IMG/VR virus record: IMGVR_UViG_3300006622_000020
Span: 1 to 43,865 of that record
DNA from: a virus
Direction: 5' to 3' (one strand)
DNA: 43,865 bases
Shown here piece by piece: positions 28,696 through 37,007 of this stretch. A program made the translations under genes and the position numbers. Each line of letters starts with the position of its first letter. The first letter of the stretch is position 1. The notes below the pieces were generated by a model. The model was given only the letters and a program-made list of their open reading frames with translations, was not told the origin of the DNA and made no database searches.

Positions 28696-30258
28696 TTATA
28701 ATATTTCTCTTAAATCTAAATGAATGAAATCATCGTATTCTTTAACGTATTTAAATCCTGTTTTAAATGCATCTTCTAAAAACTTTGGAACGTCAGCCAT
28801 ATCCTTTTTAATATCAACTACCATTCCACTTAAATGGGAATTGTCTTCTGCCCATTCTTGTTTTGTATTATAGGCTTTACTTACCCAACCATTTGTTATG
28901 ATAAGTTTACTGCCCGTTAATAACTTTAATCTTTTAAGATATACTTTAACATCAAGATCTACTCTTGTATATCCATATATTCCAACCCCTTCCTTTGCAT
29001 CAAAGTGGTTTATACTTCCACTTGGTCCGACACCTATATCTGCATCGTTACCAGAAAATACATTACCACACCTTGGCAGATCTCTATAATCAGCAGCAGT
29101 AATAGGGGCGATGTTTTTTGGTGGCTTACCAGTGTTGGTTATTGCTTCTCCACCATCCAAAGTCCATCTGCCTTCTAATCTATTTATTACCTCTTTCCTA
29201 GTTGTTGGAGAATACCGTATAGCTCCTGATTTGATGGCCGAAGATTCGTTTATGTTTGAAATCGTTTTAAGCCTGTTTACGATGGTTGTATATCGGTTGG
29301 TATAATCGTTCAATGGTTTGTTAATGTCCCTTATTAACGCTTCTACATTTGCTGCAAGTGCACAAACACGTGCTATAAGGAATTGAATCTCTTCAATACC
29401 AGGACTCTCAAATAGACTTCTTGCGTAATCAATCAACCCAGAAACTTTATCTTTAATGCCTTTCTTATTTTCTTCAGTAAAGAATGCGCAAGTTTGTTCT
29501 CTAACTGTCATAATACCTTTTACAACTTTGGCATCTACGAATGTATCAAATCCTTCTGTAATAGCAGCAGGATCAAAGTTATCAATCATGTCTTGTACTT
29601 CTTTAAAGACTTCATCAATAACAGCTTTTACTTTTTCCTTAATTTCTTTAATCAGTTTTTCAATGACTGCTTGAACGGTAAGATCTTTAATTCCATCATA
29701 CCCTCTACTGATCTTTCCAGCAATTGCTATTGCATCTGCGATCAGTCCTTCTACAACTCCAATTAAATCAAAGAATGCATCAATAGAAGCAAAGATAGAA
29801 TCAAACCTATCGCAAAATCCACCTAATAAACTTGTACTAAAATCGTTCTTATAATAGGAATCTAAATTCCTTGCCAATCTTTGGTAATCATTTTCATTTA
29901 ATATACCTTGAGGAGTATAATTATATTGCTGAATAAAATCAGCAGTTTCAAGTTGAGAAATATTACCTCGTTCCCATCTACCACTTAAGTCAGGATAATC
30001 ACCCAAGTTTCCAATTTGTTGTCGAAGCAATCCATTTAAATAATTACTTGATAAATTTAAATCATCACCATATAATTTTATTGCCTTCGTTAATGGATTT
30101 GTTTCAGCATCATTCGCAATACTTTCTGCAACTTGTTGAGTTACTGCGTCAATTTGAGAAAGAGTATATCTTCCTTTTAGATCTGTAACATTTACAGGAG
30201 ATAAAGATAACTTATTTAAAGTAATCTGATCATTAGGATCTGGACATACGCCTGCCAT
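28696..30258 (-). CDS. Baseplate-associated protein with C-terminal M15-type peptidoglycan peptidase domain
   Basis: 520 aa. Residues about 150-300 are helical and Lys/Glu/Ile-rich (for example VIEKLIKEIKEKVKAVIDEV), probably a coiled-coil or structural region. The C-terminal about 110 residues fit metallopeptidase family M15: SKLIITNGWVS, then DNSHLSGMVVDIKK with zinc ligands H475 and D482 (H-x6-D), then YDDFIHLDL with D510 as likely catalytic acid and H513 as the third ligand. M15 enzymes cut D-Ala- or L-Ala-containing peptidoglycan peptides. The gene lies between gp5 and gp25, and gp5 here has no lysozyme domain. This protein is therefore the likely wall-degrading element of the tail tip, although virion location is an inference. 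Confidence 0.75.
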   Translation of the reverse strand: MAGVCPDPNDQITLNKLSLSPVNVTDLKGRYTLSQIDAVTQQVAESIANDAETNPLTKAIKLYGDDLNLSSNYLNGLLRQQIGNLGDYPDLSGRWERGNISQLETADFIQQYNYTPQGILNENDYQRLARNLDSYYKNDFSTSLLGGFCDRFDSIFASIDAFFDLIGVVEGLIADAIAIAGKISRGYDGIKDLTVQAVIEKLIKEIKEKVKAVIDEVFKEVQDMIDNFDPAAITEGFDTFVDAKVVKGIMTVREQTCAFFTEENKKGIKDKVSGLIDYARSLFESPGIEEIQFLIARVCALAANVEALIRDINKPLNDYTNRYTTIVNRLKTISNINESSAIKSGAIRYSPTTRKEVINRLEGRWTLDGGEAITNTGKPPKNIAPITAADYRDLPRCGNVFSGNDADIGVGPSGSINHFDAKEGVGIYGYTRVDLDVKVYLKRLKLLTGSKLIITNGWVSKAYNTKQEWAEDNSHLSGMVVDIKKDMADVPKFLEDAFKTGFKYVKEYDDFIHLDLREIL

Positions 30259-30259
30259 T

Positions 30260-31981
30260 TTACACGCCTCCTATTTTAGTATTAGTCGCTGAATCATCAA
30301 GAGGCGCAAGTACACCTGCTGCAGATCCCATTGCGAAATAACCTTTAGGTATAATAGAAGTTGACTTCCCAGGAGGCTCAGGCATTTTGGATAATGTCAT
30401 ACCCCATGCACCAAGTCCTATAGGTAAGAAATCAGCAATGATAGCAGTGAATGCATTCACAGGATTTAATACCTTAGTAATAAACTCTGGACTGTTTCCT
30501 GTAGGATATGCCCAACCTGAAGTAAGTCCTGGTAATGGTGCAACAATTGGAGCAGAAACCGCAGGAGGTAATAATGCAGGAACTGTTGGTATTGAAATCG
30601 AAGCAACTGGCGGGCTATATGCTCCATTATAAGATACAGGACCTCCGGGCAATGGAGCACCTATTGTAGTAAAGTCACCTCTTGTTGCCGCGACTGATGT
30701 AGCAATAACCGATGGAGAATTCACAACACTGCTTGAAGTAATTGCGCCTGAATTAACAGCAGTTGTATTAAATACTCCTGTATGAGAAGTTGATACTGAA
30801 GCAATATTCATTAGCGGTGTTGTTAAACTCCAACCCGGTGTAGGTACAGCCGTTCCTGTTAAAGGAGTAGGAGGTATTAATCCACTTGCTAAACTTATTA
30901 TATTTGAAGCAGTATTATGTATATCGCCTGGTGTAGATAACTTAATTGCTTTTGTTGAGAATACGTCATAAGTATTCAATGCAGTATTTTTAATATTCTT
31001 GGCAACGAAGTTTAATTGGTTGACTGATTCAAACTGTATTTCCTTTTTACCAAATACAGTCATAATACCTGCATTGGCTTCTAACTTAACATCACCGCCT
31101 CTTAACTGAACTTGTTCACCACCGTTAAGATTCATTTGTCCACCAACACCAAACTCGGCATTGCCGTGAACAAGCATTCGATAGTCACCTTCTATTTCTT
31201 CGACCTTATCACCTTTTACATAAACGTGTGCATTACCATTAATCGTAACAACACTATGACCTGATGACTCGTGTTTTGTTCCGATGTTAACTTCATAACG
31301 ATCGCCTTCAGCTCTTTCAGTAACAGATCCCTTTGCATCTATTTGAATATAAGAACCTGCATTGTGATGAATCATAATTCTTTCTGAACCAGGAGAATCA
31401 TCAATTTCAATACTGTGTCTATTTGTTTTAATAACTTTATTATAAGGATACTTGGCAGCATATGCTGGAGTTGGTTCAGACCATGTTTCATCTGTATTCG
31501 CAATCTTTTGGTCATGTACTCTATTCGCAGCCATTGCCAACAAATAAGTTTCTAACAATCTTTCGCCTGTTGCCAATTTATCAGGACCACCGCCTGTGTT
31601 AAATTGTCGAGGTGCAAAGTCTCCGCCTAATAGATCTCCATCTTTTTCTGCTATTACTCCATACCCATCTTTTACTGGGTCCATCTCTTCGTTATACTTA
31701 CCTGGGATTAATCCAAGTATTAATGGATGTTGAGCCATTCTTCCGTCAAGGAACATTCCATATACAAAAGAGTTTAAAGGTGGAGGTGGATTGTTTGGGT
31801 CGTAATTACCTGAAGCACAAATGGCCCAAGGTAGATCTGTTGTTTTAATATCAGAGTGTGTACCATGAATACCAAACGCACGAACCTGTATCTTTCCTTC
31901 GAAAGATTTGTCTACGTTATTTTCCACAACTCCTATAAAGAAATGTGGTTGTGCTATTCCTGAACCGTCTGCTGCATTCAT
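30260..31981 (-). CDS. gp5: Baseplate hub/spike gp5 (lysozyme-less)
   Basis: 573 aa, similar in length to T4 gp5 (575), but the lysozyme domain is missing. Residues about 10-115 form the gp5/VgrG OB-fold (FFIGVVENN, EGKIQVRAFGIHG, DLPWAICASG, LILGLIPGKYNEE). Residues about 180-340 are regular short repeats (IMIHHNAGSYIQIDAKGSV, VNGDKVEEIEGDYRML-like units) of the intertwined beta-helix needle. The C-terminus is Pro/Ala/Ser/Thr-rich, with many IP, AP and LPG steps, and is longer than in T4. It overlaps the gp27-like gene by one base (TAATG), which fits the gp5-gp27 hub pair. Confidence 0.85.
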   Translation of the reverse strand: MNAADGSGIAQPHFFIGVVENNVDKSFEGKIQVRAFGIHGTHSDIKTTDLPWAICASGNYDPNNPPPPLNSFVYGMFLDGRMAQHPLILGLIPGKYNEEMDPVKDGYGVIAEKDGDLLGGDFAPRQFNTGGGPDKLATGERLLETYLLAMAANRVHDQKIANTDETWSEPTPAYAAKYPYNKVIKTNRHSIEIDDSPGSERIMIHHNAGSYIQIDAKGSVTERAEGDRYEVNIGTKHESSGHSVVTINGNAHVYVKGDKVEEIEGDYRMLVHGNAEFGVGGQMNLNGGEQVQLRGGDVKLEANAGIMTVFGKKEIQFESVNQLNFVAKNIKNTALNTYDVFSTKAIKLSTPGDIHNTASNIISLASGLIPPTPLTGTAVPTPGWSLTTPLMNIASVSTSHTGVFNTTAVNSGAITSSSVVNSPSVIATSVAATRGDFTTIGAPLPGGPVSYNGAYSPPVASISIPTVPALLPPAVSAPIVAPLPGLTSGWAYPTGNSPEFITKVLNPVNAFTAIIADFLPIGLGAWGMTLSKMPEPPGKSTSIIPKGYFAMGSAAGVLAPLDDSATNTKIGGV

Positions 31982-33321
31982 TAGTTATAACTACTCCCAA
32001 TATCCCAATCATATTTAATCATTGATAATTCTGTTTCTAAATTAGATCCATCTATGTTATGTGAAGTTGCATATATTAAATAGTGACCACTTAATCTGCT
32101 ATTTTGTTTACCTTCCAATTCAGCGGTTGGTTCTAATATAGTTAAATCAATTACTTCACCTGGCTTCAAATCTAATCTTCCACGAATAACGCCTGTACAC
32201 ATATTTTCAACTAAATGATAATGGTAAGCTTTTCTGTTTTGTATTATCTCTGTCATAAACTGTTCGTTACGAGGTGTTTGATCTGGTTTCTGTTCAAAGC
32301 CTGCGGCCGACCAATCTCTATACACAATACTTTGTGGTGCATTTTCTCTCGTAAACGTGTCGTTAATAAATTGTTCAGAATGTTTCATTCCTACTTTTTC
32401 ACCAAGCAGTCTTCCTTGCATTCCTTTATACTTTGATCTCTTTTTAACGTAGTCGTAATTGAATTCTCTTTTCTTTTTTGTTGTGAAATCAATTTCCATT
32501 ACTTTATTTTTATACGCGCCTTCGTTTAAATCCTTTAATGAATTTACATGATTAGAGGTATTAAATTCAGATAATGTTTCAATAATAACAGGTCCTGCCA
32601 GTGGATTACGATCAACGATAGGAGAATACTTTAATTGTTTTCTTATTTTACCATTTGCTTGCTCTAATAACCATTCATCAGTTACCCAATTATAACCTTC
32701 TACTGTTTCAAAGAAACGAAAGGTTGATGATTTGGATCTATTTGAAAAAGCCTTGGCACAAAGAAATTGCATTGCCTGTATTGGATTATAGTCAGGAATA
32801 ATGACTCTCATTTCTCCATCGGTTTCTTCAATATTAAATGACCTCGCAGGTAGACTCAATGACTTATTCATATTCTTTTGAAAGTGTCTTTTAAATAAAG
32901 TCTTTGCGCAATAAGAAGCAGATTTATTACGGAATGCAGTTATGACATTTTCAATTGTTGCTTTCCATGATGATTTTGTCATATAGTGTAATGTGTATGC
33001 GTACTGATCACCTGATTCTTTTTGTATAGAAACATTACTTATTTCTATTATTTGTAAATCTAAAAATAATTCAGTTTGTAAGTCGTGTGATTTAAGATGT
33101 AGTCTTAATTGTTCTTCTGCTCGTATAGGAAACGAACTTAATAACCCAATACCATCCAATACATCAATAGAGCCAACAATTGCGCCTGATGTCATTGACT
33201 GCTGTAAATCAAATCTTCCAATAAGACCAGTGATGTCTTCTGATTTACCAAAATCGCCTTCAGCGCTGGTAATAACAGCAGATTCAATGGTGCAGTATCC
33301 GGGGTTAAAAGTCTCTTCCAT
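31981..33321 (-). CDS. gp27: Baseplate hub protein, gp27-like
   Basis: 446 aa, compared with 391 in T4 gp27. The pattern FDLQQSMTSGAIVGSIDVLD with the following RAEEQLRLHLKSHD is typical of tail-hub (gp27/VgrG N-terminal) domains. Further on come ATIENVITAFRNKSASYCAK, MQFLCAKAFSNRSKSSTFRF, FETVEGYNWVTDEWL, and a late block RLDLKPGEVIDLTILEPTAE. gp27 trimers join the tube to gp5. The assignment rests on those patterns and on the overlap with gp5 at TAATG; sequence similarity to T4 gp27 is weak by eye. Confidence 0.7.
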   Translation of the reverse strand: MEETFNPGYCTIESAVITSAEGDFGKSEDITGLIGRFDLQQSMTSGAIVGSIDVLDGIGLLSSFPIRAEEQLRLHLKSHDLQTELFLDLQIIEISNVSIQKESGDQYAYTLHYMTKSSWKATIENVITAFRNKSASYCAKTLFKRHFQKNMNKSLSLPARSFNIEETDGEMRVIIPDYNPIQAMQFLCAKAFSNRSKSSTFRFFETVEGYNWVTDEWLLEQANGKIRKQLKYSPIVDRNPLAGPVIIETLSEFNTSNHVNSLKDLNEGAYKNKVMEIDFTTKKKREFNYDYVKKRSKYKGMQGRLLGEKVGMKHSEQFINDTFTRENAPQSIVYRDWSAAGFEQKPDQTPRNEQFMTEIIQNRKAYHYHLVENMCTGVIRGRLDLKPGEVIDLTILEPTAELEGKQNSRLSGHYLIYATSHNIDGSNLETELSMIKYDWDIGSSYN

Positions 33322-33575
33322 TATTCGCTTACACTATTACTTAGTTCTTGAGTTATCTGACCGAGGTATACATCGTCGAATAAAAAGATTTCTTTTTTAT
33401 TATTGTTAAGTTGAGTTTCATGATCGAATATACGATAAGGAACCCAATCTTCAGGAATAATTCTTTTTACGATAATCTTTTGTCCACGTTCAGTACGCAT
33501 TATCACTCTGTCTTCACGACGAAGGTAAATTGTTCGGAAAGATTCCGGTGCTAATATAATATCATCTACTGCCAT
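33321..33575 (-). CDS. Small protein between gp53 and hub genes, unknown
   Basis: 84 aa, beta-rich and charged (MAVDDIILAPESFRTIYLRR..., RIIPEDWVPYRIFD). Its stop overlaps the hub-gene start by one base and its start follows gp53 by 9 bases, so it is clearly part of the baseplate operon. No family is recognised. It could be a small baseplate component or an assembly factor. Confidence 0.75.
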   Translation of the reverse strand: MAVDDIILAPESFRTIYLRREDRVIMRTERGQKIIVKRIIPEDWVPYRIFDHETQLNNNKKEIFLFDDVYLGQITQELSNSVSE

Positions 33576-33584
33576 TTGTTATTC

Positions 33585-33965
33585 CTAAACCTTTTTAATA
33601 TAATACAAAATGTTATCGTCAATGGTTTCGTTCTTTGTCCAATCAATAACGTCTTCGCCAATTTCACCAGACTCTGCTGTATATTTATCTACCAAGTAAT
33701 CATTAAATGTTGCGGCATCCATTGGCCATTCGTAATAAGGATCTATAATATTGTTTGCCATATACACCAACCAAACATAATCAACTGAACCGTAGTACTC
33801 TAAAGCAACATCCTCTGCTCTTTGGCCATCTTTAACTGTATATGAATAATATAAGTATGGGTTATTAGAAACTGCCCTCATAAAAGAAGCACGTCGAGAA
33901 ATGTCTCTTACCTTTCTTCCTTCATATCTGATGACTGGGAAATCTTGAAAATACTTATAAGACAT
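33585..33965 (-). CDS. gp53: Baseplate wedge subunit gp53
   Basis: 126 aa, shorter than T4 gp53 (196 aa). The diagnostic part is the LysM-like block DGQRAEDVALEYYGSVDYVW followed by LVYMANNIIDPYYEWPM, found in gp53-family wedge proteins. The N-terminus (MSYKYFQDFPVIRYEGRKVRDISRR) is also typical. gp53 completes the wedge and helps join wedges into the baseplate. It starts 1 base after the gp48 stop. Confidence 0.85.
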   Translation of the reverse strand: MSYKYFQDFPVIRYEGRKVRDISRRASFMRAVSNNPYLYYSYTVKDGQRAEDVALEYYGSVDYVWLVYMANNIIDPYYEWPMDAATFNDYLVDKYTAESGEIGEDVIDWTKNETIDDNILYYIKKV

Positions 33966-33966
33966 T

Positions 33967-35025
33967 TTATCCTCCTGCCGTATTTGCGGCTGCTTCGGTC
34001 TCTACTACATTAGGTACTTCAATGTCCAATGCATCAAGACCAGCAACACCATAATCTTCTGCGGTTTGTATCTCGAGTTCCATAAACGACATTGATATGC
34101 TGATACCCATAGGTACACCACCTTCAGCAATTGTTGGTGAGCTTCCGTTGTCTGCGTAATTAATATCTATACCTTTACACATACAAGCTTTGAATCTTGG
34201 ATAGTGGGCTTCATTAACTCCTAAAAGATTAATCATTACAACTGAAGGATACTTTAAATAAGCTCTTGCTAAACCGCCTTGTGTTAAACCGTTAAGCTGT
34301 TCTGCTCCATCTCCTGTTGGTGAAAGCGATTGTATTTGTGGTAATATTTTACTCTTAACTCTATTTACGATATTTTTAATATCATCTGCTTCTTGTTTGT
34401 TTGCTGGGAATACTGACCAAGAGAAAGAAAAGTTTCTTAAATCAACTCCACTAAAATGTAATGTGGTAAGTGGATTCTGTACTGAACCTAATGCTGCGCC
34501 AATTGATTTTTCTCCAATCCCTAATCCACCAAGAACGTTTGTTCCTAGAGTACCAATTAATCGTTTAAACATTCCGCCTGCTTCATTGTCCGCAAAAGCG
34601 TCTCCACTTATTACTCCTGCTGCTCCATTAGCAATTGCGTTACCCAGTTTCTTTGCTGCTGCTACAGGGTCGTCTGCCGCAGCAACTGCTTGTCCTGTAA
34701 GGAACTCTTCAATAAATCCTCTCTCAAAAGAATTGATCTGAACTCCTGTTGAATCTGTTAACGTATTAGGAAATGGTAATTCTAAAGTGAAAGATCCTTT
34801 TTCTTTTGCTCTACGTCTTTGAGCAGTTAGCCATTGAGTACCTGTACCTGACTGTCCGTCTCCAGCTAGGTTACCAACTTGAGAATTGGAAATAAACTCG
34901 CCGTAATCATAATCTTTAAATATAAACTGAATACCATGAGGGAATTGACCACTAGGCCATTGAAGACGGTCTAGGCCATCTCCTCCTCTATCCGACATTC
35001 TAATTTTTTCTGATGGTCTTGCCAT
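33967..35025 (-). CDS. gp48: Baseplate tail-tube cap gp48
   Basis: 352 aa, compared with 364 in T4. The early FPHGIQFIFKDYDYGEF segment, an Ala/Gly-rich middle (about residues 115-175), the tube-like segment VDLRNFSFSWSVFPANKQEA and the C-terminal GISISMSFMELEIQTAEDYG (compare T4 STFTLEITMREIITLN) fit gp48. gp48 caps the hub and, with gp54, primes tail-tube growth. It is the first gene of the long minus-strand baseplate operon, with a late-promoter box 58 bases upstream, and is divergent from gp4. Confidence 0.75.
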   Translation of the reverse strand: MARPSEKIRMSDRGGDGLDRLQWPSGQFPHGIQFIFKDYDYGEFISNSQVGNLAGDGQSGTGTQWLTAQRRRAKEKGSFTLELPFPNTLTDSTGVQINSFERGFIEEFLTGQAVAAADDPVAAAKKLGNAIANGAAGVISGDAFADNEAGGMFKRLIGTLGTNVLGGLGIGEKSIGAALGSVQNPLTTLHFSGVDLRNFSFSWSVFPANKQEADDIKNIVNRVKSKILPQIQSLSPTGDGAEQLNGLTQGGLARAYLKYPSVVMINLLGVNEAHYPRFKACMCKGIDINYADNGSSPTIAEGGVPMGISISMSFMELEIQTAEDYGVAGLDALDIEVPNVVETEAAANTAGG

Positions 35026-35056
35026 GAATTTTCCTCAATTCTTTCCAACGAATCGT

Positions 35057-35064
35057 AATAAATA
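35057..35064 (+). promoter_or_regulatory. Late promoter box AATAAATA for the plus-strand operon
   Basis: AATAAATA on the plus strand, 46 bases before the gp4 ATG, in the only spacer available to the plus-strand gene block. It faces the minus-strand box at 35083-35090, so the two transcripts would start within a few bases of each other. Confidence 0.5.
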
Positions 35065-35082
35065 TGTATATAGTTAATTTAT

Positions 35083-35090
35083 TATTTATA
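35083..35090 (-). promoter_or_regulatory. Late promoter box TATAAATA for the baseplate operon
   Basis: Exact T4 late consensus TATAAATA on the minus strand, 58 bases upstream of gp48 ATG 35025. It is placed to drive the whole gp48 to gp7 block, in which gene gaps are 0-15 bases and no other clear promoter is seen. Confidence 0.7.
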
Positions 35091-35110
35091 ACAGTAATCG
35101 GAAGTATATC

Positions 35111-35572
35111 ATGGCATATAAGGGTAGATTTAGACCAAAACATCCCAATAAGTATAAAGGTGACCCTACAAAAATTATTTATAGGTCTTTATGGGAGTTT
35201 AAAGTATTTAAATGGATGGATCAACACAGCGATGTAATATGGTGGCAATCAGAAGAAGTGATCGTTCCATATAGATCTCCGATAGATGGTAGAGTACATA
35301 GGTACTTTCCTGATGTAATTGTACATAAGAGAGATGGTTTAGGTAATCCTCAAACCATTATGATTGAAATTAAACCAAGCAGTCAATGTAGACCGCCTGA
35401 TCCGAAGAATAAGAATAAAACAAAGACAGGCAGAGTATCAAGAAGGTATTTAAATGAAGTTAAAACATGGGGAGTTAACGAAGCAAAATGGAAAGCGGCA
35501 AAGAACTTTTGCGCTGACCGAGGATGGCATTTTACAATTATGACAGAACATCATATTCCAGGAGCACGATAA
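35111..35572 (+). CDS. gp4: Head completion protein gp4
   Basis: 153 aa, compared with about 150 in T4. It closely follows T4 gp4: KYKGDPTKIIYRSLWEFKV, the SEEVIVPYRSPIDGRVHRYF block, then PDVIVHKR, MIEIKPSSQCRPP, EVKTWGVNEAKWKAAKNF and CADRGWHFTIMTEHHI. The D-(x)n-E-x-K core (PDVIV...IEIK) is that of restriction-endonuclease-like folds. gp4 acts at head completion after DNA packaging. The ribosome site GGAAG precedes the ATG. First gene of the plus-strand block. Confidence 0.9.
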   Translation: MAYKGRFRPKHPNKYKGDPTKIIYRSLWEFKVFKWMDQHSDVIWWQSEEVIVPYRSPIDGRVHRYFPDVIVHKRDGLGNPQTIMIEIKPSSQCRPPDPKNKNKTKTGRVSRRYLNEVKTWGVNEAKWKAAKNFCADRGWHFTIMTEHHIPGAR

Positions 35573-36187
35573 GTGGCAACTTTATTTTCAGATATATTAG
35601 CAAAGGGTATACGACAGGGACAGATTCCTGCTAGGACAGCAAGTGCTAGAGAGTGGTATCGTAACCAAGCCAAAACAAAAGCAGGCAAGGAAATGACTGC
35701 TGAAGCTATATTGAGTACGAATGATAAGGGAAGAGCAAAGCAACAATTGCGTGGTGATCAAGTATATGGTTCAATGTACTTTTTTGAATATGATCCTAAG
35801 CATAAAGATACTTTACCATATTACGACAGGTTCCCTCTTATATTTCCAATAAATAAGGTAAAAGGTGGTATACTTGGAATGAATATGCATTACTTACCAC
35901 CGAAGATGAGAGCACAATTAATGGATGCATTATATTCAGTATCTTCAGATAATAATTACGATGAGAATACCGTACTGAATATTAGTTATAAAATATTGCA
36001 GAGTGCTTCAAATTTTCGGTTCTTCAGACCTACAGTTAAAATGTATTTGGCTAAACAAGTCAGATCTAAGTTTATTAAGATTAACTCGTCTGAATGGGAC
36101 ACTGCATTATTTTTACCAGTACAATCATTCCAAAAGCAAGGTCAACAAGTTGTGTGGGCTGATTCAAGAAAGATTGCTAGGAGCTAA
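35573..36187 (+). CDS. Conserved-looking phage protein of unknown function (GTG start)
   Basis: 204 aa. It starts with GTG directly after the gp4 TAA, with AGGAG 8 bases upstream inside the gp4 end, so translation is probably coupled. Sequence features are a basic helical N-terminus (KGIRQGQIPARTASAREWYR), a central YGSMYFFEYDPKHKDTLPYY block followed by RFPLIFPI, and ILGMNMHYLPPKMRAQLMDAL. I have the impression of similar proteins in marine T4-like genomes but cannot name a family. Its place beside gp4 suggests a role in head or tail completion; T4 gene 2 (DNA-end protector) is the positional neighbour of gene 4, but no sequence support was seen. Confidence 0.75.
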   Translation: MATLFSDILAKGIRQGQIPARTASAREWYRNQAKTKAGKEMTAEAILSTNDKGRAKQQLRGDQVYGSMYFFEYDPKHKDTLPYYDRFPLIFPINKVKGGILGMNMHYLPPKMRAQLMDALYSVSSDNNYDENTVLNISYKILQSASNFRFFRPTVKMYLAKQVRSKFIKINSSEWDTALFLPVQSFQKQGQQVVWADSRKIARS

Positions 36188-36189
36188 GA

Positions 36190-36990
36190 ATGGCATTTAA
36201 TATAAGTAAATTTAAGTCAAGTTTTGAAGGTCTAGGTGGCCCGGCCAAAGCGAATCTTTTCGAAGTCATGATGACCAATCCAAAATGGCTAAACAGCGCA
36301 ACAGAATCAGATAAGGGTAAATTTGACGCAAGAACATTTACGATGTTCTGTAGTTCAATTGCTTTTCCTGGTGTTGCGGTTAATACAACAAGTTATGATT
36401 ATGTTGGTCAGCTAACAAAAGTTATTCCAAGCCAAATTACTACGCCAGGACCAATCCAAGCAACATTCATTTGCGATTCAGATCATCATACATTAAGATT
36501 CTTTCATTATTGGATTCGTCATGTTTTGAACTATAGTTCTTCTGGTGGTATACATAGTGAATGGAAAGAAAAGTTAAGACACGAAGTTGGATTCAAAGAT
36601 GATTATGTTTGTGATTTAGAAATCAAACATTTTTCTACAGACAGTAATCCAAGGTCTTATTATTCTGCAAAGCTACAAGGTGCTTATCCTGTTTCTGTAA
36701 GTGGAATTGATTTGGCCTGGGATGGTACAGATTCGTATTTAACAATACAAGTACAATTTGCATTTGATGATTATGAGTATTCAGCTGATAAGGCAGGACA
36801 CACAGGATCACGTTCAACAAGAGGAGCAGGTTTACTTGATCTTCTTGGAGATGTAGCAGGTTTTGCTGATACCGTAAGAGGTACATTAAAATCAGGCAAA
36901 CCAAGAAACATACAAGATGCAGTTAACAAATTACAAAGAATAGGGAATGCGTTAGATAATGTTAATGACAGCATTCCTACTAAAGGATAA
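36190..36990 (+). CDS. gp54: Baseplate tail-tube initiator gp54
   Basis: 266 aa. It belongs to the tail-tube fold family. The N-terminal LGGPAKANLFEVMMTNP and FCSSIAFPGVAVNT parallel the opening of tube proteins, and the segment AYPVSVSGIDLAWDGTDSY followed by LTIQVQFAFDDYEY parallels T4 gp54 (CIPISVSAPELSYDGDNQ...). The C-terminal extension of about 70 residues argues for gp54 (T4 320 aa) rather than the major tube protein gp19 (163 aa). gp54 forms the first ring on which gp19 polymerises. TAGGAG lies just before the ATG, overlapping the end of the upstream gene. Confidence 0.75.
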   Translation: MAFNISKFKSSFEGLGGPAKANLFEVMMTNPKWLNSATESDKGKFDARTFTMFCSSIAFPGVAVNTTSYDYVGQLTKVIPSQITTPGPIQATFICDSDHHTLRFFHYWIRHVLNYSSSGGIHSEWKEKLRHEVGFKDDYVCDLEIKHFSTDSNPRSYYSAKLQGAYPVSVSGIDLAWDGTDSYLTIQVQFAFDDYEYSADKAGHTGSRSTRGAGLLDLLGDVAGFADTVRGTLKSGKPRNIQDAVNKLQRIGNALDNVNDSIPTKG

Positions 36991-37007
36991 CAAATAGGAA
37001 ATATATT

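Noticed and set aside
35177-35184. TATAAATA on the minus strand inside gp4
   Set aside because: It is the reverse of codons for the conserved I-I-Y-R of gp4; a better placed box exists in the spacer.
36635-36974. Minus-strand open frames of 89 and 67 aa
   Set aside because: Antisense shadows of gp54, which has motif support and a good ribosome site.
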